Source: Tenacibaculum aiptasiae (GTDB lineage Bacteria > Bacteroidota > Bacteroidia > Flavobacteriales > Flavobacteriaceae). Taken from it: a stretch of 64,000 nucleotides of DNA. How positions within the stretch are numbered: the first letter of the stretch is position 1; every line of letters starts with the position of its first letter. Below, piece after piece: positions 11,077 through 20,104 of the stretch. Below the pieces are notes generated by a model. That model was not told where the DNA came from. It was given only the letters and a program-made list of their open reading frames with translations, and made no database searches. The translations under genes and the position numbers were made by a program. Where the stretch lies: the NCBI RefSeq assembly GCF_008806755.1, contig NZ_WAAU01000014.1, positions 138,168-202,167 of the forward strand. The letters are read 5' to 3'.

Positions 11077-11196
11077 AATCAAATATTTATTGGTTAAAAT
11101 TAAAGGCTTTAGAAAACTCGATATGATACTATTTTATCTATATTAATGTAAATATTGATGTGTATTAGGGTAAGATATTCTTAAAAACTAAAAAAC

Positions 11197-12171
11197 ATGT
11201 ACTTTTATCCTATGAACCCTATTATTCAAATAAGTAGCGATTTTATTGAAGGAAATACGAGTTTTCCTGAGCTAATAGCTGAATTAAAAAAAAGCTTTTC
11301 TAAAAAAGATGTGATTGTTCCTATGAGGCATCATCACGATTTTCCAAATCCAGAGGTTGAAGCAGATTCTACATTATTGTTGATGCCAGCTTGGGAACCC
11401 AATAAAAATGCAGGAGTAAAAATAGTAACAGTAAGTCCGGAGAATGGTCAATTTAATTTACCTTCCATAAATGGGACATACATATACTTAGATGCTTTAA
11501 AAGGTACTATTAAAGCTATTTTAGAAGCAAAAAGTTTAACAGTAAAAAGGACGGCTGCTGCTTCAGCTTTGGCATCCACATTTTTATCAAAAGAAAATTC
11601 AAGTTCTTTATTAATGATTGGTACAGGAGCTTTATCAGTAAATCTTATTAAAGCACATGCTTCAGTTAGACCTATAAAAGAAGTGTTTGTTTGGGGAAGG
11701 AATTTTGAAAAAGCTGTTAGTATAGTTAATAGTTTGCAAGAAGAAAACTTCTCTATAACGGCCATTCAAACTATTGAAGAAAAAATAGGAGAGGTAGATA
11801 TTATTTCTTGCGCAACATTATCAGCAACACCTTTAGTTTTAGGTAAGTTGATAAGAAAAGGACAACATATAGACTTAGTAGGAGCGTATAAAAAGAATAT
11901 GCGAGAAGCTGACGATGATGTGATAATGAAGGCAACGGTATTTGTAGATACTTTTCAAGGAGGTTTAAAAGAAAGCGGAGATATTGTAATACCATTGGAA
12001 AATGGAACGCTTAAAGAGGAGGAAATCAAAGCAGATTTATTTGAGTTAAGTTCAGATCAGAAAAAAGGAAGAATTTCAGAAACAGAAATAACAGTTTTTA
12101 AATCGGTAGGGCACGCTCTGGAAGATTTAGCAGCTGCAAATTATTATTACAATCAATATACCAATGAGTAA
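11197..12171 (+). CDS. lhpI: Delta1-pyrroline-2-carboxylate reductase (ornithine cyclodeaminase/mu-crystallin family)
   Basis: 324 residues from ATG 11197; a second ATG at 11212 (MNPIIQIS) is also possible, but the A-rich leader precedes 11197. The protein is an ornithine cyclodeaminase/mu-crystallin family member with a central NAD(P) Rossmann segment (MIGTGALSVNLIKAHASV). It overlaps by 8 bases the trans-3-hydroxyproline dehydratase, whose product is delta1-pyrroline-2-carboxylate; in characterised bacteria this family reduces that product to L-proline. Context rather than active-site residues decides against ornithine cyclodeaminase. The name LhpI-type is therefore an inference, but a strong one. 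Confidence 0.82.
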   Translation: MYFYPMNPIIQISSDFIEGNTSFPELIAELKKSFSKKDVIVPMRHHHDFPNPEVEADSTLLLMPAWEPNKNAGVKIVTVSPENGQFNLPSINGTYIYLDALKGTIKAILEAKSLTVKRTAAASALASTFLSKENSSSLLMIGTGALSVNLIKAHASVRPIKEVFVWGRNFEKAVSIVNSLQEENFSITAIQTIEEKIGEVDIISCATLSATPLVLGKLIRKGQHIDLVGAYKKNMREADDDVIMKATVFVDTFQGGLKESGDIVIPLENGTLKEEEIKADLFELSSDQKKGRISETEITVFKSVGHALEDLAAANYYYNQYTNE

Positions 12172-13231
12172 AACATACCAAAATATACTTTCAAAAACAG
12201 AGTTCAATCCGTCTGAAGATTGGTTGCAAATCAAAACTATTGATATGCACACTGGGGGAGAACCTTTACGTGTTATTGTAGACGGGTTTCCAGAATTAAA
12301 AGGAAATTCGGTATTAGAATATCGTAGATATTGTAAAGAAAATTATGATCATTTAAGAACAGCACTAATGTTTGAACCACGTGGTCATGCAGATATGTAT
12401 GGTTGTATTTTATTACCACCTAATGATGATGAAGGTGATTTTGGAATTCTGTTTTTACATAATGAAGGGTATTCTACAATGTGTGGTCATGCCATTATAG
12501 CTATTTCTACGTTGGCAATAGAAATGAATTGGGTAGATGTAAAAGAAGGTGATAATATTTTAAAAATAGATGCGCCTTGTGGTAGAATTACATCATATGC
12601 AAATGTAAAAGATGGAAAAGTAACAGGAGTTCGTTTTCATTGTGTACCTAGCTTTGTTGTAGGTTTAGATAGAAAGGTAAATGTAGATGGAGTAGGAGAG
12701 GTAGTATATGATTTAGCTTATGGAGGTGCTTTTTATGCATATGTTGATATGGCTAAAAATAATTTAGATTTTGATTTAACTCCTAATTCTTACCGAAAAT
12801 TAATAAGCAAAGGAATGGATATTAAACATGCGGTAATGAAAGAAGATAAAGAAGTGAAACATCCATATGAAGAAGATTTAAGCTTTTTATATGGAACTAT
12901 TTTTATCGATAATACAAAGCAAGAGTCAGGTAATGATAGTAGAAATGTATGCATTTTTGCTGAAGGTGAAGTAGATCGTTGTCCTACTGGATCAGGAGTG
13001 TCAGGAAGAATGGCAATACATAAGGCTAGAAAAGAAATAGACTTTGGAGAAACTATGACTATAGAAAGTATAACAGGTTCTGTATTTAAAGGTTCCGTAG
13101 TTTCAGAAGATCAATATGGTTCGTTTACATCAGTAATACCACAAGTAGAAGGAACTGCTTATATTACAGGAAAACAAACTTTTATAATAGATCCTAATGA
13201 CCCAATGAAAGACGGATTTATACTAAGATAA
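12164..13231 (+). CDS. trans-3-hydroxy-L-proline dehydratase (proline racemase family)
   Basis: 355 residues of the proline racemase fold. The first catalytic site is intact (STMCGHA, Cys107), but the second reads DRCPTGSGV, with Thr275 where racemases and epimerases have Cys (DRSPCGTG). A Cys/Thr pair is the known signature of trans-3-hydroxy-L-proline dehydratase, including the human enzyme, which dehydrates the substrate to pyrroline-2-carboxylate. The start overlaps the end of the reductase gene by 8 bases, so the two steps to L-proline are translationally coupled. Its 3' end overlaps the convergent aminopeptidase gene by 9 bases. This residue pattern clearly separates it from the epimerase at 16296. 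Confidence 0.9.
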   Translation: MSKTYQNILSKTEFNPSEDWLQIKTIDMHTGGEPLRVIVDGFPELKGNSVLEYRRYCKENYDHLRTALMFEPRGHADMYGCILLPPNDDEGDFGILFLHNEGYSTMCGHAIIAISTLAIEMNWVDVKEGDNILKIDAPCGRITSYANVKDGKVTGVRFHCVPSFVVGLDRKVNVDGVGEVVYDLAYGGAFYAYVDMAKNNLDFDLTPNSYRKLISKGMDIKHAVMKEDKEVKHPYEEDLSFLYGTIFIDNTKQESGNDSRNVCIFAEGEVDRCPTGSGVSGRMAIHKARKEIDFGETMTIESITGSVFKGSVVSEDQYGSFTSVIPQVEGTAYITGKQTFIIDPNDPMKDGFILR

Positions 13232-15016
13232 TTCTATAGGTTTACATTTGTTTTGTAACCAACTCACTTCATTATTATTTAATAAAGGAGTGAGTTTTTT
13301 TATGACTTCTTGATGATAAGAATTCAACCATTCAATTTCTTTATTGGTTAACATAGTAACATTGATTAGTTGTGTGTCTATGTAACAAAGAGTTAAAGGT
13401 CTAAAACCTAAAAATGTACCAAATTCAGTTTCTTGGACTACTTCAGAAAGAACAATGTTTTCAATACGAATTCCAAATTCATTGGTAACATAGCAACCAG
13501 GTTCTATGGTTGTAAATTGATTGGCTAAATGAGGGGTTGTACCTCTAGCAGTTGTAGGCCCAGTAGCAAAACCTTGAGCGGGTTCGTGTACCATACCAAA
13601 ACTACCAATACCATGTCCAGTTCCATGAGGGTAGTTTAAACCGTTTTGCCATAAATGCATACGAGCAAAAGCATCAATTTGAGTTCCTGTAGTTCCTATA
13701 GGAAATTGTTGTTGTTCTAAAGAAATATATCCTTTTAAAACTGATGTGTATGCTGTTTTAATTTTTTCAGAAGGGGTACCTCCTAACCATATAGTTCTTG
13801 TAATATCTGTAGTACCGTCTTTATATTGAGCGCCACTATCTAATAATAAAATACCTTCATTTTTTATGATAGAAGAACCTTGTTCTGGTGCTGTATAGTG
13901 AATAATAGCGCCATTTTTTTTATACCCAACAATGGCAGCAAAAGATTCACCAACATAATGTTCTTGTTGTTGTCTAAAACTTTCTAGTTTTTTTCCTAAT
14001 TCGTATTCAGAAATTGATTTTTTTTCTAATTCTTTTTCCAGCCAAATAAAGAATTTTGTTAGTGCTACACCGTCTTTTAGCATACAGTTTTCTTCACCTT
14101 GTATTTCAACAGTGTTTTTTATGGCTTTTAACTCTTTAACTATTGAGTTTTGATACTGGAATTTACCATTTATGGCATCAAATACAGCATAATTTAAAGA
14201 AGAAGAATCAGTAATAATGTTTTTATCATTGGTTACTGAAGGTAAAATAGTTGCAATTGAATCGTAAGAAACTATTTCAATATGTAGTTTTTCAAAAGCA
14301 GTAATAGCAGATTGAGAAAATCTATTTTTATCACAGAATAAAAGAGTTTTTTCTTTTCCTACTAAAGCATATGCAGTAACCAGGGGGGTAAAATCAACAT
14401 CACGAGAACGAATGTTAAACAACCAAGCTATTTCATCTAATGAAGAAAAGAAATAAAAATCGGCGTTTTGTTTTTGAATTTCTTCTTGAACTTTTGAAAG
14501 TTTTGAAGCAGTAGTTTCTCCGCTAAATTCAAAAGGATGTATATCTATTTCAAAATTTGGAAGACTTGGTCTGTCTGTCCAAATATGTTTGGAAAAATGA
14601 GGCTCGTTTTGTAGTTGAATTTGCTTTTCATTGGTAAAACTCAATATATAATCTACTTGCGATTTAGAGAATTGACGGTAATCTATTCCTATAACCGAAT
14701 TGTTTTTTAGCAAATTACAAAGCCATTTTACATGTTCTGGTGCGTGTGGTATAGATTGTTTGTGAAGTTTAACCTCAGTATTTCCACATTCGTCATCAAA
14801 CTGTAAAAAGTAACGAGAATCTGTCCATAACGCAGTTGTATCTTGTGTAATAACCAATGTTCCAGCTGAACCAGTAAACCCAGAAAAGTATTCACGTAAT
14901 TTCCAGTAATCAGCTACATATTCTGATTGATGCGGATCTGTTGAAGGAATAATAAATGCATCTATTTTTTTTAGAAGCATTTCTTTTCTTAAGGCTGCTA
15001 GTTTTTCTGAAATCAT
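13223..15016 (-). CDS. Xaa-Pro aminopeptidase (aminopeptidase P, M24B)
   Basis: 597 residues, the long three-domain form of aminopeptidase P. Two creatinase-like N-domains are followed by a pita-bread M24 catalytic domain (~300-540). Metal ligands are visible: LLLDSGAQYKDGTTDITRT (two Asp), GTGHGIGSFGMVHE (His), TIEPGCYV (Glu) and GIRIENIV (Glu). No signal peptide, so it should be cytoplasmic. The enzyme releases an N-terminal residue that precedes proline or hydroxyproline, feeding the catabolic genes directly upstream (30-base gap to the D-hydroxyproline dehydrogenase). It is the last gene of the minus-strand hydroxyproline operon. Confidence 0.93.
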   Translation of the reverse strand: MISEKLAALRKEMLLKKIDAFIIPSTDPHQSEYVADYWKLREYFSGFTGSAGTLVITQDTTALWTDSRYFLQFDDECGNTEVKLHKQSIPHAPEHVKWLCNLLKNNSVIGIDYRQFSKSQVDYILSFTNEKQIQLQNEPHFSKHIWTDRPSLPNFEIDIHPFEFSGETTASKLSKVQEEIQKQNADFYFFSSLDEIAWLFNIRSRDVDFTPLVTAYALVGKEKTLLFCDKNRFSQSAITAFEKLHIEIVSYDSIATILPSVTNDKNIITDSSSLNYAVFDAINGKFQYQNSIVKELKAIKNTVEIQGEENCMLKDGVALTKFFIWLEKELEKKSISEYELGKKLESFRQQQEHYVGESFAAIVGYKKNGAIIHYTAPEQGSSIIKNEGILLLDSGAQYKDGTTDITRTIWLGGTPSEKIKTAYTSVLKGYISLEQQQFPIGTTGTQIDAFARMHLWQNGLNYPHGTGHGIGSFGMVHEPAQGFATGPTTARGTTPHLANQFTTIEPGCYVTNEFGIRIENIVLSEVVQETEFGTFLGFRPLTLCYIDTQLINVTMLTNKEIEWLNSYHQEVIKKLTPLLNNNEVSWLQNKCKPIELS

Positions 15017-15046
15017 TCGATAAAATTAATAAATTAAAAAATGCTT

Positions 15047-16294
15047 TTAAGCAAATCGTTCTACATTAAAAGGAGTTAAGTTCAGGCTAGGTTTTTCATC
15101 AGAAATAATTTCTGAAACTAGTTTTCCAGTTGCAGGTCCTAAACTCCACCCCATCATTGCATGACCAGTTGCTACGGTAACATTTTTAACTTTAGATAAG
15201 CGTCCAATATATGGTAAGCCATCAGGAGAACAAGGTCGTAAACCACAATCGGCATTATCAATGTCTTCTTGTTTTATTTTTAAACCAGAATAATATTGTT
15301 CGCCAGCATTGGCTATTGTTTTAACACGTGCTGGGTTTATTTTATGATTAATACCTCCAATTTCCATGGTTCCTGCAAATCGAGTAAAACCATTCATTGG
15401 AGTAACGGCAACTTTTGCTTCCATAAGGATTGCTGGAATTGAAATGCCAGTTTCTTCTTTTACATTAATTCGATAACCTTTACCTGCTTGTACAGGAATA
15501 TTTATTTGTAATTTCTTAGCTAAATCTTGTGTCCAAGAGCCTGTTGCTAAAACATATTCATCTGCCAATATGTTTTGTTTATTGGTATCGATTGAGGTTA
15601 CTTCATTCTTAGAAATATTAATTTTTAAGACTTCTTCATTTGATAAAAAAGTAACTCCGTTTTTTTCTAAATGTAATTTTAATTGTGGAATAAACTCATT
15701 TGGAGTCATATGTGCATCTGAATGATAGTACACAGCCCCTTTAATATCTAAGTTACTATTAGGTTCTAGCTTTTGAACTTCTTCTTTGGTTAAGTTTTCA
15801 ACTTTTAACCCTTCTTTAATAGCTTGTTTTCCCACATTCCATTCTTCTTCACCTGCTTTATCCGTTTTATAGTACATTAGTAAGCCTTTGTCTTGATAAA
15901 AGAAGTCAAAGTCATTAGAAGCTTTAATATTTTCATATAATTCTTTGCTAAACAAATTAATGTCTTTGATAACAGGAATTGATTGCTGTACTTTTTTATG
16001 AGTAGAAGCTTTTTTAAAAAGTAAGGACCATTTAAAAAAGTCAAGGTCTAATCGGGGTTTAATAGATAAAGGACTTGTAGAACTAAACATCCATTTTATT
16101 CCTTTGTTAATCATACCAGGAGCAGCTAAAGAAATAATATGACTAGGTGTAATAATACCTGCATTTACATGAGAAGCTCCAGATGAAAAGTCTGATTTAT
16201 CAATAATTGTTACTTCATGTCCAGCTTTTTGTAAATAATAAGCTGAAGATAAACCTATAATTCCACCACCAATAATTACTACTTTTTTACTCAT
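15047..16294 (-). CDS. D-hydroxyproline dehydrogenase (DadA-like FAD oxidoreductase)
   Basis: 415 residues of the DAO/DadA family with an N-terminal dinucleotide site (VVIIGGGIIGLSSAYYL) and a C-terminal FAD segment (GLRPCSPDGLPYIGR, GHAMMGWSLGPATG). It sits 1 base after the epimerase stop and before the peptidase gene, as in known hydroxyproline operons, where this enzyme oxidises cis-4-hydroxy-D-proline to delta1-pyrroline-4-hydroxy-2-carboxylate. It appears to be the single-subunit form, since no partner subunits are nearby. D-amino acid dehydrogenase is the alternative label, but context favours hydroxyproline. Confidence 0.88.
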   Translation of the reverse strand: MSKKVVIIGGGIIGLSSAYYLQKAGHEVTIIDKSDFSSGASHVNAGIITPSHIISLAAPGMINKGIKWMFSSTSPLSIKPRLDLDFFKWSLLFKKASTHKKVQQSIPVIKDINLFSKELYENIKASNDFDFFYQDKGLLMYYKTDKAGEEEWNVGKQAIKEGLKVENLTKEEVQKLEPNSNLDIKGAVYYHSDAHMTPNEFIPQLKLHLEKNGVTFLSNEEVLKINISKNEVTSIDTNKQNILADEYVLATGSWTQDLAKKLQINIPVQAGKGYRINVKEETGISIPAILMEAKVAVTPMNGFTRFAGTMEIGGINHKINPARVKTIANAGEQYYSGLKIKQEDIDNADCGLRPCSPDGLPYIGRLSKVKNVTVATGHAMMGWSLGPATGKLVSEIISDEKPSLNLTPFNVERFA

Positions 16295-16295
16295 T

Positions 16296-17303
16296 TTATA
16301 TTACTTGGAATCCATGTGCATATGGATCATCTTGATCGTCAATAATAATGTTGTTATATCCGTATACTTTAGCCCAACCTTGTATACTTGGAATAATGGC
16401 TGGTTTCCCTGCTAAAGTTGTTTCTTTTTCTACTCTTCCAATAAATTTACTTCCAATAAAACTTTCGTGGATAAACTCTTCTCCAGTTTTAAGTTTTCCT
16501 TTAGCATGTAACTGAGCTAAACGAGCTGATGTACCAGTTCCACAAGGACTTCTGTCAATAGCTTTGTCGCCATAAAAAACAGCATTACGTCCAGAAGAAG
16601 TCGGGTCTAAAGGATTACCTGTCCAAAGCATATGGGTTACATCTCTTATGGTATCATTTTCTGGATGAATAAATAAGTCTGGATATTCCTCATTAATTCT
16701 ATCTCTTACTACCTGAGAATATTGAATAATTTTTGAAGCGGTAAAATCATGAACTCCACTAAAGTTTTTTTGTGGATCAACAATAGCGTAGTAGTTTCCT
16801 CCATAAGAAACATCAAAAGTGATTTCTCCTAATTCAGGGCAATCAACAGTTAAATTTTCAGCTGCTAGATAGCTTTTAACATTGGTTAGTCTAACCCAAT
16901 CTACTTTTTTACCTGTTTGTTGATATGCTATTTCAACCAAACCAGCTGGAGCTTCCATTTTAATTTTGCCAGGTATTTTAGGAGTAACTAAGCCTTCTTC
17001 TATAGCAATAGTTATAGTTCCTATAGTACCATGTCCACACATAGGTAAGCAACCAGATGTTTCAATAAATAATATTGCAAAATCATTTTCTGGATTATGA
17101 GGAGGAAATAGGATGGAACCACTCATCATATCATGTCCTCTAGGTTCAAACATTAAACCTTTACGAATCCAATCGTATTCTTTTAAAAAATGTTGGCGTT
17201 TTTCACTCATGTTGGTACCAATAAGATTTGGTCCTCCACCAGCAACAACTCTTACTGGATTACCACAAGTATGCGCATCGACGCAAAAAAAAGTCTTTCT
17301 CAT
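16296..17303 (-). CDS. lhpA: 4-hydroxyproline 2-epimerase
   Basis: 335 residues of the proline racemase family with both catalytic cysteines: LPMCGHGT (Cys89) and DRSPCGTGTSAR (Cys254). It interconverts trans-4-hydroxy-L-proline and cis-4-hydroxy-D-proline, the first step of the pathway. Epimerase rather than proline racemase is chosen because of the neighbouring dehydrogenase, deaminase and semialdehyde dehydrogenase. It begins a second segment of the operon: a TACTTTTG -7 box lies ~105 bases upstream and the leader between them contains a long-range GC-rich inverted repeat. Confidence 0.92.
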   Translation of the reverse strand: MRKTFFCVDAHTCGNPVRVVAGGGPNLIGTNMSEKRQHFLKEYDWIRKGLMFEPRGHDMMSGSILFPPHNPENDFAILFIETSGCLPMCGHGTIGTITIAIEEGLVTPKIPGKIKMEAPAGLVEIAYQQTGKKVDWVRLTNVKSYLAAENLTVDCPELGEITFDVSYGGNYYAIVDPQKNFSGVHDFTASKIIQYSQVVRDRINEEYPDLFIHPENDTIRDVTHMLWTGNPLDPTSSGRNAVFYGDKAIDRSPCGTGTSARLAQLHAKGKLKTGEEFIHESFIGSKFIGRVEKETTLAGKPAIIPSIQGWAKVYGYNNIIIDDQDDPYAHGFQVI

Positions 17304-17316
17304 CTTTAATTGAAGC

Positions 17317-17383
17317 GCCAGCTTGTATTCTCTCTTAGAAAAAACCCTTCAAAAAATTCCTCTATTATAAAAATAAAGCTGGC
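17317..17383 (-). promoter_or_regulatory. Structured 5' leader of the epimerase gene
   Basis: Perfect 8-base arms GCCAGCTT (17317-17324) and AAGCTGGC (17376-17383) flank a 51-base AT-rich loop. If the -7 box at 17407 is used, both arms are in the mRNA leader, the inner arm ending 13 bases before the start codon. It could be a hairpin or paired operator sites. Confidence 0.4.
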
Positions 17384-17406
17384 ATTGTTTCAATCTCTAG
17401 ACAGGA

Positions 17407-17414
17407 CAAAAGTA
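17407..17414 (-). promoter_or_regulatory. Candidate -7 box (TACTTTTG) for the epimerase
   Basis: Exact match to the Bacteroidota TAnnTTTG element on the minus strand, in the 154-base gap between the dehydrogenase and epimerase genes. No clear -33 TTG is present. Confidence 0.45.
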
Positions 17415-17457
17415 AGGTTTGATTTTTTGTACTATCTAAAGAAATTCTTAAAATTTA

Positions 17458-19044
17458 CTATTTGACACCGTTTTTTGTTAACATACCGTTAACCGAACGT
17501 GAAATTTGCAACGGGTTCTCGTTTTTTAGTTCATCTGGCAATAATTCATTTGGCCAATCTTGATAACTAAATGGACGTACCCAACGTTTTATTGATCCAA
17601 TTCCAACTGCTGTAAATCGACTATCTGTAGACGCTGGATATGGACCTCCATGTACCATAGACGGACAAACTTCTACACCTGTAGGAACTCCATTGAATAT
17701 AATACGTCCAACTCTGTTTTGTAATGCTGAAACAACAGATCCATATTGAGTTATTTCATTTTCATCAGAAATAACAGTTCCTGTTAATTGTCCTTCTAGT
17801 TGAGAAATAATTTCTTCTAATTGAGCTGCGTTTTCACATTGTACTACCATTGAAAAGGGACCAAACACTTCTTGATGTAATGTTGTGTTTTCTAAAAATG
17901 TTGCTCCTTCTACAGTAGTAATAATCTGTGTTGCATAGTTTGATTGTACTTCATTTTCATATTTACCAACGACAACTAATCCACTTTGTGCTAATGCTTT
18001 TCCCTTATTACTTTCATAAGCAGCAACAATATTTGGATGTAGCATTAATGAAGGAGATATTTCTACAATTTTAGAAGCTAAATCATTTGTGAAATTTGTT
18101 AGTTGTTCACCTTTAATTCCTAAAATTAATCCTGGATTTGTACAAAATTGCCCAGTACCTAAAGTAATTGAACCAGCATAAGTACTTGCTAAAGTTTCAC
18201 CTCTGTTTTGTAATGCTTTTGGTAATATAACCACAGGATTAATACTTCCCATTTCTGCAAATACAGGAATAGGTTCTTCTCTTTTAGCTGCTAAATCTAA
18301 TAAAGCTCTTCCACCTTGTATACTTCCTGTAAAACCAACTGCTTTTACTTCTGGGTGTGATACTAATTGTTGGCCAACTTCAATTCCACTTGAATTTAGG
18401 TTTGAAAATACACCTTTTGGCATATTAGTTTTTTGAGCCGCTTTTATTATAGCAGAGGCAACTAATTCACCAGTACCAGCATGCATGGGATGCGATTTAA
18501 CAATAACTGGACAACCTGCTGCTAATGCAGCTGCTGTATCACCACCAGCCGTTGAATAAGCAAGTGGGAAATTACTAGCACCAAAAACAACCACAGGTCC
18601 TAATGGAATATTTATTTTTCTTATATCTGATTTAGGTAAAGGTTCTCTTGTTGGAATAGCCGTATCTATTGTAGCTTCTACCCACGAACCTTCTGCTACT
18701 AAGTCAGCAAAAGAGCGTAATTGAAATACAGTTCTTCCTCTTTCTCCTTTTGCACGACCTTCTGGTAATCCAGTTTCTGAACAATAAGTTTTAACTAACT
18801 CATCATTTAAAGCTAATATTTCATCTGCAATGGCGTTTAAAAAAGCTGCTTTTTGTTTCCCAGAAACATTTCTATACTCTTTAAAAGCTTTTGATGCTAA
18901 AGAAACAGCTTCGTTAATTTCTTCTTGAGTAGCTTCAGTGTAAACAACTTCATTTTCTTTGTTTAACTCTGGGTTAAACGTTGTGTATGTTTTGTTTCCT
19001 GTTGCTGATATTGTATCTCCTATATAATTTTTTCCTGTTATCAT
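17458..19044 (-). CDS. 2,5-dioxovalerate (2-oxoglutarate semialdehyde) dehydrogenase
   Basis: 528-residue aldehyde dehydrogenase with catalytic Glu264 (PVFAEMGSINPV) and Cys301 (GTGQFCTNPG), and NAD(P) contacts such as VVVFGASNFPLAYSTAGGDTAAALAAG. The FAEMGSINP and GQFCTNPG forms are typical of the 2-oxoglutarate semialdehyde subgroup. It performs the last step, making 2-oxoglutarate from the product of the deaminase encoded 1 base upstream. A 154-base gap separates it from the epimerase. Cytoplasmic. Family assignment is secure; the substrate rests on context plus these motifs. Confidence 0.92.
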   Translation of the reverse strand: MITGKNYIGDTISATGNKTYTTFNPELNKENEVVYTEATQEEINEAVSLASKAFKEYRNVSGKQKAAFLNAIADEILALNDELVKTYCSETGLPEGRAKGERGRTVFQLRSFADLVAEGSWVEATIDTAIPTREPLPKSDIRKINIPLGPVVVFGASNFPLAYSTAGGDTAAALAAGCPVIVKSHPMHAGTGELVASAIIKAAQKTNMPKGVFSNLNSSGIEVGQQLVSHPEVKAVGFTGSIQGGRALLDLAAKREEPIPVFAEMGSINPVVILPKALQNRGETLASTYAGSITLGTGQFCTNPGLILGIKGEQLTNFTNDLASKIVEISPSLMLHPNIVAAYESNKGKALAQSGLVVVGKYENEVQSNYATQIITTVEGATFLENTTLHQEVFGPFSMVVQCENAAQLEEIISQLEGQLTGTVISDENEITQYGSVVSALQNRVGRIIFNGVPTGVEVCPSMVHGGPYPASTDSRFTAVGIGSIKRWVRPFSYQDWPNELLPDELKNENPLQISRSVNGMLTKNGVK

Positions 19045-19045
19045 T

Positions 19046-19960
19046 CTATAAGTTTTTATAATCAGGCAAAGTAGGTCTGTTCTTTAATCCAGTTTCTATA
19101 ACATTTAATACATGTTTACGTTCTTCTCCAATTAATGGTAAACGTGGCGCACGAACATTTTCTGTACCTATACCTGTTGCTACTTCTGCTAATTTGATAT
19201 TTTGGACTAATTTAGAATTTATATCTAATTCTAACAAAGGTAAAAACCAACGGTATATTTCTAATGCCTCTTGTATTCTTCCTGCTTTTTGTAATTCGTA
19301 AATAGCTACTGTTTCTTTTGGAAAAGCACATACTAAACCAGCAATCCAACCATCAGCCCCCATTAATAAACTTTCAAGAGCTAATGTGTCAACACCAGTC
19401 ATTATTTTTAAACGATCACCAAAACGGTTTTTAATCCTCGTAACGTTAGAAATATCTCTAGTTGATTCTTTTACTGCTTCTATATTTTTACATTCCAATA
19501 AATCTTCAAACATATCTAATGTAACTTCCACCTTATAATCTACAGGGTTATTGTAAACCATAATAGGTAACGAAGTATTGTTTGCTACAGCTTTAAAGTA
19601 TTCAACTGTTTCTCTATCTCCAGATTTATAACGCATAGGAGGTAACATCATAAGGCCTTTAGCTCCATCTTCTTCTGCTCTTTGTGCAGCTTCAATAGCT
19701 CCTTTTGTAGTTTGCTCAGCTACATTCATTAACACAGGAACTTTACCATCTACAATATCAACTGTAGTTTTGGTTAATTCTCTTTTTTCTTCTGTAGATA
19801 ATGTACTAGCTTCACCTAATGTCCCACCTAAAACAATTCCATGAACTTGAGCATCTAACTGTGCTTTAATATTCACTTCAAACATGTTTAAATCTAAGGT
19901 GTCCTCATTTGTAAACTTTGTTGTTACAGCAGGCATAACGCCTTTCCAATTTATACTCAT
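19046..19960 (-). CDS. 1-pyrroline-4-hydroxy-2-carboxylate deaminase (DapA family)
   Basis: 304-residue TIM-barrel protein of the DHDPS/N-acetylneuraminate lyase family, with Schiff-base Lys164 (EAVKEST), Tyr136 (MVYNNPVDY) and a GGTLGEASTL phosphate-loop-like segment. As first gene of a hydroxyproline operon it should convert delta1-pyrroline-4-hydroxy-2-carboxylate to 2-oxoglutarate semialdehyde plus ammonia. A plain dihydrodipicolinate synthase is unlikely here, as the neighbours are all catabolic. Its promoter lies in the divergent gap shared with the AraC gene. Confidence 0.88.
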   Translation of the reverse strand: MSINWKGVMPAVTTKFTNEDTLDLNMFEVNIKAQLDAQVHGIVLGGTLGEASTLSTEEKRELTKTTVDIVDGKVPVLMNVAEQTTKGAIEAAQRAEEDGAKGLMMLPPMRYKSGDRETVEYFKAVANNTSLPIMVYNNPVDYKVEVTLDMFEDLLECKNIEAVKESTRDISNVTRIKNRFGDRLKIMTGVDTLALESLLMGADGWIAGLVCAFPKETVAIYELQKAGRIQEALEIYRWFLPLLELDINSKLVQNIKLAEVATGIGTENVRAPRLPLIGEERKHVLNVIETGLKNRPTLPDYKNL

Positions 19961-19976
19961 TTTGTTTTTTTTATTG

Positions 19977-20011
19977 CAAATCTATATATGATTGCCAAAG
20001 GCATATGTTTG
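19977..20011. promoter_or_regulatory. Divergent promoters flanking a palindrome (hydroxyproline operon / AraC)
   Basis: Minus-strand -7 box TAGATTTG (19977-19984) points to the deaminase gene, and plus-strand -7 box TATGTTTG (20004-20011) points to the AraC gene. Between them is the perfect palindrome TGCCAAAGGCA (19993-20003). Neither promoter has a clear -33 box, as expected for regulated promoters, and one factor bound to the palindrome could govern both. Confidence 0.5.
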
Positions 20012-20104
20012 TTTTTTAGCTATTATGTATACTATATTATCTATCTATTGTTAATTTAGTATTATATTGGTTAATATGTTATAGATTAGCGTAAAATATT
20101 ACTC

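Noticed and set aside
19046..19960. Annotation as dihydrodipicolinate synthase (dapA).
   Set aside because: The gene heads a hydroxyproline operon with the semialdehyde dehydrogenase 1 base downstream; the deaminase of the same fold fits far better.
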